This document shows, one piece after another, positions 22,343 to 28,152 of a stretch of 28,152 nucleotides of DNA; the first letter of the stretch is position 1, and each line of letters opens with the position of its first letter. The DNA is from a virus, in IMG/VR virus record IMGVR_UViG_3300043436_001048, positions 1 to 28,152 of that record; one strand, written 5' to 3'. A model generated the notes under the pieces. The model was not told the DNA's origin. It made no database searches and was given only the letters and a program-made list of their open reading frames with translations. Position numbers and translations under genes: made by a program.

Positions 22343-23547
22343 TTAATAAATATGATATTGTCCGTATCCTGCGTTTACTCCTAGCGTTTCCATTTCATGA
22401 TACCTTACAGCATCAATAGCGTGGTTAAACGTGTCAACAGGCTTTGCTAATGTGTTCCCTTGTTTATCTTTTGCCCATGTGTAATTGCGCAATTCTTTGA
22501 TTAAGTTTAGGCTATTCTTTGTAACCAAATAATCATGCCTTTGCATTACACCTATTCCGTAGTTAATTGAATCTTTGCCCTTTGTCACACCGCGAATCAT
22601 CTTACCGTAACGCTGTATTTCAGCAATAGATTTTGGCTCTGCTGAATCTGCATACACAATTACACCGTCTGGTATTTCGCGTGCAATCATATCGTTAAGC
22701 ATTCCTTTCTTGTACACCTTTTCGTTCAGTATTCGTTTTCCGTTGTAAGTGTATACCTCAATCAGTGCTGCAGGGTCATCTGAATAACCAAAGTCTAAGC
22801 CTAGTCCAATTAAACGCGCTTCATTTGGTATTGTGTCAATTAGTTGATAATTGTTAAATACAACCCCCTCTAAATTTCCGATTTCGCCTAATCCGTAAAC
22901 GCGATACCAATTATCCCAATACGCTGAAGTTTTCGCTTTCTCTTTTGCCTTTAAGATGAACTTTAACGCACTTTCAGGACAGGCTTCATTGTCTTGGTAG
23001 TTTACTATGATAAAGTCAACGTCCTCATCATGTTGCAAGTGTTCGTGAAACCAGAACTCATTGACAGGGTTCCAGTCTAGGTACACGCCTTTTTTGGTGC
23101 GTGATGCAAGCTCAGTGTACGCGTGAAATGTCATGTTGTTGCACTCATTCATGTAAAGATAGTCACGTCTTGCACCACGTAGTTTTGAATCGTTGTCCGC
23201 TGAAAAGAATTCAATCACTGACTTGTTTCCAAATGTGTATTTAAAGTCACTTGCATTCCAATGTGAATCCTGCCACCTGCCTGTTGAAATCATTATCTTT
23301 TTAAAGTCTTTCATTGCACCGCGCTTAAGGTGTGGCATTGATTCGGCAACAACGCTTATTTCAGTCGCTGGATGCTTGGCTGCTATGTGAATAAGGATAG
23401 GCAAAATGCCGAATGTTTTTCCTGCTTAATTGTTCCCCCTGCTACTTAATTCACAGGGGGATAAAAAGCAGATGTGCCACCCTGCACACCCTTCACGAAC
23501 CTTGTAAGACTTCGTATCTTTTTAATACACGTTGTTACTTTAAACAT
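22343..23547 (-). CDS. terL: Terminase large subunit, coding sequence interrupted in Walker A
   Basis: ATG 23547 overlaps the HNH stop by 8 nt. Codons 1-27 start MFKVTTCIKKIRSL and end GVQGGTSA; a 44-nt insert follows, and the protein resumes as GKTFGILPILI in another frame, giving GGTSA-GKT, a perfect Walker A. The joined product would be 386 residues. Later motifs are intact: Walker B YLYMNE, coupling motif DWNP, and nuclease acids in LDFGYSDDP, YADSAEP and NHAIDAVRY. The protein cuts and pumps DNA into the prohead at the portal. Without the first part the remaining ORF (starting TTG 23404) lacks the ATP-binding loop and could not power packaging. Either recoding, RNA removal or a mutation must explain this; the intact downstream frame argues against decay. 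Confidence 0.85.
23424..23467 (-). other. 44-nt non-coding insert in terL (bypass-like element)
   Basis: Between TCT GC (23468) and A GGA AAA lies a 44-nt segment absent from the expected Walker A coding sequence; it is bounded by a GC direct repeat. It holds a perfect 8-bp hairpin, TCCCCCTG (23461-23454) and CAGGGGGA (23441-23434), with a 12-nt loop, and an in-frame TAA (23448-23446) in that loop. The Ala codon GCT (23469-23467) before it and GCA (23425-23423) at its end could be take-off and landing codons for one tRNA-Ala, with a 41-nt gap. A purine-rich AGGGGGA lies ~8 nt before the landing codon. 44 is not a multiple of three, so reading through is impossible. Confidence 0.75.
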
Positions 23548-24088
23548 ACTGCCATTTGAATTTATATGCCGTCTTATATTTTTTCTCCTTTTTGCAACAT
23601 TTAATTATGCCAAAAGAATTAAATCCAAGTTCTCTTTTAATATCCTTTATACAATCAAAAACCTTTATAAATTCACCATTTAGATCAAGTTGCGCAACCT
23701 TCTTTGATTGTTTATTTTCAGCTCCTCTTTTCACAACAAACAAACCTGTTTGAATAGCATGTATTTTATTTTCTCTAGACGTTACCCATTCAAGATTATC
23801 AATATGATTATTTGATTTATTCCCATCTTTATGGTTAACCTCTTTTTTATTCATCGGGTTTTCTATCCAATTTTCTGCAACTAACCTATGCACTAACATG
23901 TAATAAGGCTTGCTTTCTTTTAACAACTTAATCTTTTGATACCCTTTTGAATGAGAATTAATTTTCATAATTCGTTGCATTTTAGTTTTGGGATTTTTAC
24001 TTAAACCATTACCCAAACTTTTAACATTACCCATGTTTGAAATCAAATACAGATTTTCAAAACCTTTTATCTCTTTCCATTTTTCCAT
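23540..24088 (-). CDS. HNH homing endonuclease (NUMOD4-HNH-NUMOD1)
   Basis: 182 residues from ATG 24088 (in-frame TTG two codons upstream is less likely). NUMOD4 (WKEIKGFENLYLISNMGNVKSL, 4-25), HNH (VHRLVAENWIENP at 67-79, then EVNHKDGNKSNNHIDNLEWVT at 84-103, with H68, N85-H86, N94, N98) and a NUMOD1-type helix-turn-helix (KKVAQLDLNGEFIKVFDCIKDIKRELG, 129-155). It is visibly AT- and Lys-richer than its neighbours, a sign of separate origin. It is free-standing between the small and large terminase genes, overlaps the terL start by 8 nt and carries a promoter-like element right at its start. Homing endonucleases cut DNA lacking their insertion; the target may be the adjacent terL. Confidence 0.92.
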   Translation of the reverse strand: MEKWKEIKGFENLYLISNMGNVKSLGNGLSKNPKTKMQRIMKINSHSKGYQKIKLLKESKPYYMLVHRLVAENWIENPMNKKEVNHKDGNKSNNHIDNLEWVTSRENKIHAIQTGLFVVKRGAENKQSKKVAQLDLNGEFIKVFDCIKDIKRELGFNSFGIIKCCKKEKKYKTAYKFKWQYV

Positions 24089-24091
24089 GAG

Positions 24092-24122
24092 CAAATATAA
24101 TAGTTTTACACGCTACTTGCAA
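24092..24122 (-). promoter_or_regulatory. Promoter-like element abutting the HNH start
   Basis: The minus strand reads TTG (24122-24120), 20 nt, TATATTTG (24099-24092), and the ATG follows 3 nt later at 24088. Transcription from here would begin at or next to the start codon, so the message would be leaderless. It would also drive terL. Confidence 0.55.
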
Positions 24123-24134
24123 CCATGCAACATA

Positions 24135-24224
24135 TCAATTCAGCCACAAATAAAAACCCCAATACGTGTTAACACTTGCATACCTTATTTGCATCAAATA
24201 GAAGTCATTGATACCGTTAGTCAT
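24135..24224 (-). CDS. Possible 29-residue ORF after the small terminase gene
   Basis: ATG 24224 overlaps the small terminase stop (ATGACTAA) and runs 29 codons to TGA 24137-24135: MTNGINDFYLMQIRYAS, then an aromatic stretch (TYWGFYLWLN). It occupies the gap between the terminase gene and the HNH insertion. It may be a small coupled gene, a remnant of the sequence displaced by the HNH insertion, or chance. Confidence 0.3.
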   Translation of the reverse strand: MTNGINDFYLMQIRYASVNTYWGFYLWLN

Positions 24225-24645
24225 CTTCTTCGGTGTCACTTTCATCGTCTGAAAATAAAGGTTGTTCGATAACGGTTTGTTCTACCTTGTCAACTAGGTT
24301 GTTCAGTCGTTGTGTGATGCTTGGGTTGTAAATTCCTGCCATGCCACCTTGAATCTGATCTGCACGTATTTCTTTCTTAATACGCGAACAGATGGACAAA
24401 AAGCGTTTATAACGTCCCTGTTGATTGCTAAAAATATGGTCAATACCTTTCGATATACCTTTTTCCCAAACAAAGCATTCAAAGCCTTCAAACGTCAATG
24501 GCTTTTCTTTTTCACGTCTTACTTCGCTCGCATCTTTTCCAACGAAATCATGCACCAAAATAGGTGTGCTTTTCACTTCTTTTTTATACTGCTGAAACAA
24601 TTCATACAGCATTTCTGGTGATTCAATTTTAGGAGGTCGTCCCAC
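24217..24645 (-). CDS. terS: Terminase small subunit
   Basis: 142 residues. It starts MGRPPKIESPEMLYELFQQYKKEV, then EKPLTFEGFECFVWEKGI, a helical FSNQQGRYKRFLSICSRIKKEIRADQI, and GGMAGIYNPSITQRLNNLVDKVEQTV before an acidic tail (SDDESDTEEDD). The GRP start, the helix-turn-helix region and the AGIYNP.I...LN.L.DK motif fit small terminases of Bacteroidota phages. It binds the packaging start site and hands DNA to the large subunit. The large subunit gene follows, but separated from it by the HNH gene. Confidence 0.8.
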   Translation of the reverse strand: MGRPPKIESPEMLYELFQQYKKEVKSTPILVHDFVGKDASEVRREKEKPLTFEGFECFVWEKGISKGIDHIFSNQQGRYKRFLSICSRIKKEIRADQIQGGMAGIYNPSITQRLNNLVDKVEQTVIEQPLFSDDESDTEEDD

Positions 24646-24844
24646 TTTGCCAAATTTTAAGTAAATTTTTCCAATGTAATCCTGTAAGCGTTAATCCATT
24701 TTCACTGTTGAAACTAGGATGATTGAGTGTGTATGTATCCTCATCAATCATCTCCTTCACCATTTTTTCAAACTCAATATTGTGAATGATATTACGCATT
24801 ACTTTGCGCCTGTAATTACGCTGTTCTTTTTCTTGTTTACCCAT
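24629..24844 (-). CDS. Small hypothetical protein
   Basis: 71 residues from ATG 24844, whose TAATG overlap with the lipoprotein stop supports this start over a GTG at 24853. The N-terminus is basic (GKQEKEQRNYRRKVMRNIIHN), then EFEKMVKEMIDEDTYTLNHPSF. It overlaps the small terminase start by 17 nt. No motif recognised. Being coupled to the terminase gene it could be a packaging accessory. Confidence 0.6.
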   Translation of the reverse strand: MGKQEKEQRNYRRKVMRNIIHNIEFEKMVKEMIDEDTYTLNHPSFNSENGLTLTGLHWKNLLKIWQSGTTS

Positions 24845-25089
24845 TAGTTGCACTCAATTACATAGTAAGTGTTCGTGGTCTTTTCTATCACTTTTCCGTC
24901 GTTGTTGCAATCCTGTGAAACTTCCTCACTGTTGTACTGCCAAGTTGAAACAACCTGCATACTCACACCGTTCCACTGAGCCTCTTTAGCGTAATGTTTC
25001 TGGATGCAATCGCACCCTGTTGATTTCGTTTTCTTTTCGCATGACATAAAAACCAATGCTGACACGATTAATAGTTTAATTGTTTTCAT
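24844..25089 (-). CDS. Small lipoprotein
   Basis: 81 residues. MKTIKLLIVSALVFMSC is a signal peptide with a lipobox (VFMSC, C17); mature protein would start at the Cys as a lipid-anchored protein. The mature part has four more Cys (GCDC, SQDCNND, IEC), possibly two disulfides. The residues after the lipid Cys (EKKTKS) are charged; in Bacteroidota, charged residues after the Cys (the export signal) can lead to surface display, and here K-rich sequence makes that uncertain. A superinfection-exclusion role is plausible because phage lipoproteins often block entry or receptor; not shown. Confidence 0.72.
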   Translation of the reverse strand: MKTIKLLIVSALVFMSCEKKTKSTGCDCIQKHYAKEAQWNGVSMQVVSTWQYNSEEVSQDCNNDGKVIEKTTNTYYVIECN

Positions 25090-25105
25090 TCATTTCTGTT
25101 TTATA

Positions 25106-25459
25106 CTATTCAATTAATTTTTGCAATCTGTTAATGATTTCTCTCCAACAACTTGAGCAATTTGTCGGCTGTTGGTTAATGTTAAACACGCGGTTGTAAA
25201 CTTTCAACAGTTGTATTTGTTCGTTTGGTGAATACGAATTTTTGCCTGCTGTTATGATTTCTGTAAGCGTGTTAAATTCACGTTCCTCTAAGCATTCAAT
25301 CTTATTGTAAGGAAACAGTTTATTCAGCTTTTCCTTTCTAGCATCGCATCCGCAATCATCACCAAACAATGCTTTCACTACTGTTTTGATTCCTGTCACT
25401 TCTGTGATTTGTTCGATTGTATCTCCCAATCCTTGCGCTTTTTTTCTTGGTCTACCCAT
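25106..25459 (-). CDS. Hypothetical phage protein with Cys motif
   Basis: 117 residues. MGRPRKKAQGLGDTIEQITEVTGIKTVVKALFGDDCGCDARKEKLNKLFPY, followed by EFNTLTEIITAGKNSYSPNEQIQLLKVYNRVF and NCSSCWREIINRLQ. The CGC in GDDCGCDARKEKLNKLFPY and the CSSC pair could form a zinc site. This type of protein recurs next to terminase genes in Bacteroidota phages, but its role is unknown to me. It overlaps the coiled-coil gene by 8 nt. Confidence 0.7.
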   Translation of the reverse strand: MGRPRKKAQGLGDTIEQITEVTGIKTVVKALFGDDCGCDARKEKLNKLFPYNKIECLEEREFNTLTEIITAGKNSYSPNEQIQLLKVYNRVFNINQQPTNCSSCWREIINRLQKLIE

Positions 25460-25688
25460 TTTCTCTTGTGTTTAGTTCTTCTGTTAAAAATTTAATCTTT
25501 TCAATCATTCGCGTTTCGTTTTCTGTCTTGAAGTTTGACAGCTTAAACAAATCGTTTCTTAACTGTTCGTTTTCTTTTTTAAGGTCAGCAACCGTGCCGC
25601 GTAGTTTTCCGATTTCTTTAAAGTACAATTTCAGCTTTCGGTTCAAATCCTCAATTTCGTTCATCAATAGTTTTAGTGTGTGTTTCAT
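25452..25688 (-). CDS. Small coiled-coil protein
   Basis: 78 residues, almost entirely a charged coiled coil: NEIEDLNRKLKLYFKEIGKLRGTVADLKKENEQLRNDLFKLSN. Heptad leucines are clear. It lies between the sigma-like factor and the Cys-motif protein, 7 nt after the former. Likely oligomerises, partner unknown. Confidence 0.6.
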   Translation of the reverse strand: MKHTLKLLMNEIEDLNRKLKLYFKEIGKLRGTVADLKKENEQLRNDLFKLSNFKTENETRMIEKIKFLTEELNTRENG

Positions 25689-25695
25689 AGTTGTT

Positions 25696-26235
25696 TTATA
25701 TTAGTTCCAAATCTCCATTTTTTAAGTCTTGGTAATCTTCTGATATGTCACTGAATTTTGATCGTATCGACTTCATATCTTTACACAGATAGTCTTTGTT
25801 TATTCCTGTTGCCTCTTGAATATCTCGGTAACTCTTTTCATGTTTAACGTGAATTGTTATCAAATGTTGCTCGTATTCATCAAGCTTCTTTATCTGTTCT
25901 TGTGTAGCGTAAAAAATCTCCGTTTGCTTTTGAATATACTCTACAACGCAAGGTGGCTCTGGTAAGTTTCTGATTGCTTCAATGTCAACCTTTTTGATTT
26001 TATCCTGTTGCCTTTTAAATTGAATGAATATATTTTGCAAGGTCTTGTAAACGTATGGAATGTTCACTGAATCTTTATTCAGCACCTTTTCCGTTTTACC
26101 GTATTTGTGCATGAGCAAGTACATTTCTTGCACCAAGTCCTCGCAGTAATCCGATTCGCCAAACGTCTTAATGATTCGCACCCACATATCATGATGCTCG
26201 GCTACTTTATTCAAAATCAATTCTTTTTCGCTCAT
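25696..26235 (-). CDS. Sigma-70-like RNA polymerase sigma factor
   Basis: 179 residues from ATG 26235 (MSEKELILNKVAEHHD); a longer frame would start with TTG inside the preceding terminator. Residues ~15-80 match region 2 (WVRIIKTFGESDYCEDLVQEMYLLMHKY, then YVYKTLQNIFIQFKRQ), where -7/-10 recognition occurs. Residues ~113-160 match region 4 (LDEYEQHLITIHVKHEKSYRDIQEATGINKDYLCKDMKSI), a helix-turn-helix. It probably redirects host RNA polymerase to phage genes, or is a degenerate, adapted relative. First gene after a terminator. Confidence 0.78.
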   Translation of the reverse strand: MSEKELILNKVAEHHDMWVRIIKTFGESDYCEDLVQEMYLLMHKYGKTEKVLNKDSVNIPYVYKTLQNIFIQFKRQQDKIKKVDIEAIRNLPEPPCVVEYIQKQTEIFYATQEQIKKLDEYEQHLITIHVKHEKSYRDIQEATGINKDYLCKDMKSIRSKFSDISEDYQDLKNGDLELI

Positions 26236-26256
26236 CGGAGTTGCTATTTCATACCA

Positions 26257-26283
26257 CGAATATACAACTTTTTGGAAAAACAA
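26257..26283 (-). promoter_or_regulatory. Weak promoter-like element before the sigma-like gene
   Basis: The minus strand reads TTG (26283-26281), 16 nt, TATATTCG (26264-26257), one base off TAnnTTTG and with a short spacer. It lies between the terminator and the ATG at 26235. Suggestive only. Confidence 0.35.
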
Positions 26284-26304
26284 AACCCCACTATTAAAGT
26301 GAGG
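26282..26304 (-). terminator. Intrinsic terminator ending the recombination operon
   Basis: CCTCACT (26304-26298 on the minus strand), a 5-nt loop and AGTGGGG (26292-26286) form a 7-bp stem with one G-T pair, followed by TTTTGTTTTT. On the + strand the stem is followed only by CTTTTA, so action on that strand is weak. Confidence 0.72.
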
Positions 26305-26395
26305 CTTTTATCAATCTAAAAACTTTTTTCAACTCATTCGCTAACAAAGCGCAAGCGGCATTAAAACGACCACCTGCACGACTGTTAGCGCACAT
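26294..26395 (-). CDS. 33-residue basic peptide
   Basis: ATG 26395 lies inside the exonuclease gene end and the frame runs to TAA 26296-26294, just inside the terminator hairpin. The product, MCANSRAGGRFNAACALLAN, then ELKKVFRLIKASL, is an amphipathic, basic helix. The frame fills the 100-nt gap exactly between the two genes, it overlaps the upstream stop by 11 nt, and its composition is protein-like. No family recognised. A membrane-active or nucleic-acid-binding peptide is possible. Confidence 0.5.
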   Translation of the reverse strand: MCANSRAGGRFNAACALLANELKKVFRLIKASL

Positions 26396-27242
26396 ACCCA
26401 CTCATTAACTCATCAAAGTAATTCCGTGCGAGTGTCACGTGTTCTTTCACCTTTTCGCGATCGGATTCTGTCAGGTCAACTCGGAATGTCTTAACTCTCG
26501 CCCAATCGGGTAAGTGGTCGAAGTTGTGCATCTCACGCACTTGGTCAACGAATGATTCATCGGGTTGTCCTTCGTTTCCGCTTTCTTTCCAAAGTTTCCA
26601 AGCCTCGGATAAAATTAGTTGTTCAGGTGTGTTTTCAAGCGAGAAACAAACGTACCAATGGTCGAACCCCGACATCATTGCGTATCGCTTTGCCTGCCAT
26701 TCGTATCGGTTGAATGAAGACTTCGCTGCCTCTTTCAAATCCTTTGCAAATAACGGAAATGTGTCATCTGAAAAACTGCATTTCGCATCGAAGCCAAAAC
26801 GTGCATTCGTGTAAATTGCATCGGGGTGACCGTGTCCGTATTGGTCATTCAATTCAATGCCAAGTTTGTTAGCGTTAAGCGGTGCATTCCATCCGTTCAC
26901 CTTTGCTATGCGTGCGAGTGCCATGTTTTCAAGTTGCTTTCCTTTTTCAACGTACTTGTTTGACAAGTGCATCTTTGAAGTGCCACGAACCTCGCTATTG
27001 AAATACTGCTTTACAAGCGTTTTTGCCGTGTCAGATAGTTCGGGTAGTGCATCACGTTTCTCGATTAGCCTATCTCGCTCCTTTGCTTGATTTTCGGTCA
27101 GCTTAATTTTGGTCATGTAGTCACGAAGAGTTATCTCCTGCTTTTCAGTTAGGCTATTCTTTGTCAGCGAACCCATCAAATCGCCAAAGTTGTAGGTGCG
27201 AAACATTAAGTCCGCACCTTTTATGTTAGTGTTGTGTGTCAT
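26385..27242 (-). CDS. YqaJ-like exonuclease (PD-(D/E)XK)
   Basis: 285 residues. The nuclease core: E105 in GKQLENMALARI, PD at 140-141 in HGHPDAIYTNAR, DAK at 152-154 in FGFDAKCS, and Q in NRYEWQAKRYAMM, in the order of YqaJ/lambda-Red-alpha exonucleases (E, D, D-x-K, Q). These degrade one strand of duplex DNA so that a partner annealase can load. The partner is RecT just upstream. An alternative ATG at 27206 (MFRTYNFGDLM) is also reasonable. Confidence 0.82.
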   Translation of the reverse strand: MTHNTNIKGADLMFRTYNFGDLMGSLTKNSLTEKQEITLRDYMTKIKLTENQAKERDRLIEKRDALPELSDTAKTLVKQYFNSEVRGTSKMHLSNKYVEKGKQLENMALARIAKVNGWNAPLNANKLGIELNDQYGHGHPDAIYTNARFGFDAKCSFSDDTFPLFAKDLKEAAKSSFNRYEWQAKRYAMMSGFDHWYVCFSLENTPEQLILSEAWKLWKESGNEGQPDESFVDQVREMHNFDHLPDWARVKTFRVDLTESDREKVKEHVTLARNYFDELMSGYVR

Positions 27243-27243
27243 G

Positions 27244-27468
27244 TTAATCTATATTTATAAAATGAATTTTATTTTCAGAATCTACAAATTCACCTAAATA
27301 TTCAATTATTTGCTTTTGCAAAATTGTTTTTAAAAATGGTACTTTTTGATTTAGACACATTTTGTGAGCCACAAATTGCCTGTAATCTTCAACAACCCTT
27401 GTTTTACTATATCTTAAAACAACTGTTCTGCCAAAATAATTAATGCTGCAAACTATGTAATCCTTCAT
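27244..27468 (-). CDS. Small hypothetical protein between RecT and the exonuclease
   Basis: 74 residues from ATG 27468, right after the RecT stop (TAGGATG); an ATG at 27495 inside RecT would give 83 residues. MKDYIVCSINYFGRTVVLRYSKTRVVEDYRQFVAHKMCL, mixed alpha/beta. The AT content is higher than in the flanking genes, suggesting it may be a more recent addition. No motif recognised. It may be a regulator of the recombination pair; unproven. Confidence 0.6.
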   Translation of the reverse strand: MKDYIVCSINYFGRTVVLRYSKTRVVEDYRQFVAHKMCLNQKVPFLKTILQKQIIEYLGEFVDSENKIHFINID

Positions 27469-27469
27469 C

Positions 27470-28152
27470 CTATCCAAATTTAAGTAGTTGCTCATCCGTT
27501 ACCGTGTAGGTCGTTTGAATCTGTGTAAGCGTTGCGCCTTGTTCGATTAATGCAGCTACTTGTTCATCCGTAATTGTTGGTAACTGTTCTGCATTCGGCT
27601 CGCTTGCATCGATGTATTCGACATCCAATGTTTCGGCATCTTTAATGATTGCTTGGTCTGCGATTGTTGCCGTCTGCATTTCGATTGACAAGATACCCCA
27701 CTTTGAAAGTGTGTTCTTTAGCACGGTCTTTTTTGCCATTGCATCGAAATCACTTTTCCAAACACCGCCACCGTAAGTTTTACTGAATCGTTTAGCGTGC
27801 TTTTCAACGTCTGCAACTGACCAATAAGATGTTTTCTCAAAGCCGTTCAATAGTTTGAAATAAGCAACGTACCCGACAATCTTACCACTCGGTTCTTGTG
27901 TGAAGTCTGCATCCAATTCCTCGGTCAATCGGTTGAATGACTTGAATTGATTTTCGTACACTTCCACAACGTTGATTGCTTTGTATTGACCAGTGCGATT
28001 CGCAAGTTGAACCAAGCCTTTCCACCCGACTACAAACTGTGCTTGGCCACCGTATGGTACTATCCACGCAAAGCCTAATGAATTGTTGATTGGTAAATCC
28101 AAAGTGGCCGCAACCGCTGCACAATTGTACACGCTTTCGGGAGTTGCTTTCT
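27470..28152 (-). CDS. recT: RecT-family single-strand annealase, 5' end outside window
   Basis: The frame is open to the window edge at 28152. The visible part includes ATPESVYNCAAVAATLDLPI, then NNSLGFAWIVPYGGQAQFVVGWKGLVQLANRTGQYK, the most conserved RecT block, and KTYGGGVWKSDFDAMAKKTVLKNTLSKWGIL, which fits the family's DNA-binding core. The GTG at 28132 is an internal Val codon, not the start, since the family motif ATPESV continues upstream. The C-terminal tail is acidic and Thr-rich. RecT anneals complementary single strands made by the neighbouring exonuclease. Confidence 0.9.
   Translation of the reverse strand, partial: KATPESVYNCAAVAATLDLPINNSLGFAWIVPYGGQAQFVVGWKGLVQLANRTGQYKAINVVEVYENQFKSFNRLTEELDADFTQEPSGKIVGYVAYFKLLNGFEKTSYWSVADVEKHAKRFSKTYGGGVWKSDFDAMAKKTVLKNTLSKWGILSIEMQTATIADQAIIKDAETLDVEYIDASEPNAEQLPTITDEQVAALIEQGATLTQIQTTYTVTDEQLLKFG

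Noticed and set aside
23405-24094. Group I intron in terL carrying the HNH gene
   Set aside because: The HNH stop overlaps the terL ATG, so the HNH gene is upstream of the interruption, and the 44-nt insert is far too small for a ribozyme.
24166-24175. 10-bp palindrome GTGTTAACAC
   Set aside because: Single copy without supporting context, and no loop for a terminator.
26339-26390. 8-bp inverted repeat CGCTAACA / TGTTAGCG with 36-nt spacing
   Set aside because: Largely explained by the 33-residue ORF; spacing too long for a hairpin or simple operator.

Overview
The window is a stretch of a tailed double-stranded DNA phage (or prophage) of a Bacteroidota host, most likely a Flavobacteriia-type host. 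The protein families fit this, and so do the promoters: several intergenic gaps carry the Bacteroidota -7 element TAnnTTTG, and three of the five strong examples have a TTG about 18-20 nt upstream. The DNA is AT-rich, leaders are A-rich rather than Shine-Dalgarno-like, and intrinsic terminators are frequent. Every gene is on the minus strand, so transcription runs from high to low coordinates. Both window ends cut through a gene. No contractile-tail genes are visible, which points to a siphovirus. No integrase or repressor is seen, so lifestyle is undetermined.

Layout in transcription order: (1) 28152-26294, recombination: RecT annealase (5' end outside), a small protein, a YqaJ-like PD-(D/E)XK exonuclease, a 33-residue ORF and a terminator. 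(2) 26235-24217: a sigma-70-like factor, small proteins, a lipoprotein and the small terminase. (3) 24088-5835, packaging and virion: an HNH homing endonuclease, the large terminase, a tail-chaperone-like gene with a frameshifted extension, tail genes, tape measure, XkdF-like protease, scaffold, major capsid, tail tube, portal, connector, fibre, membrane proteins, a calcineurin-like phosphoesterase and a permuted papain-like hydrolase. Internal terminators follow the chaperone, capsid and tube genes. (4) 5794-5625: an initiator-type tRNA-Met(CAT) between two terminators with its own promoter. (5) 5562-4562: a short lysis unit ending in a CHAP endolysin. (6) 4550-1: an early/replication operon of small genes, a DnaA-domain-IV-like protein, two HNH proteins, RusA and a winged-helix replication protein running off the window.

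The most striking observation is in the large terminase. Its Walker A coding sequence (GGTSA|GKT) is split by a 44-nt insert that contains an in-frame stop and an 8-bp hairpin, and the gene lies directly downstream of (and overlaps) an HNH homing endonuclease gene. No group I intron is visible. Matching Ala codons flank the insert. This resembles the T4 gene 60 arrangement and suggests programmed translational bypassing, or another form of recoding, in an essential gene. The next gene downstream has a T9 tract and a start-less -1 frame extension that ends at the terminator, indicating -1 frameshifting. A third notable feature is an origin-like array (8 iterons with 11-12 nt period plus 6 tandem heptamers) inside the replication protein gene; the repeats ignore the reading frame.
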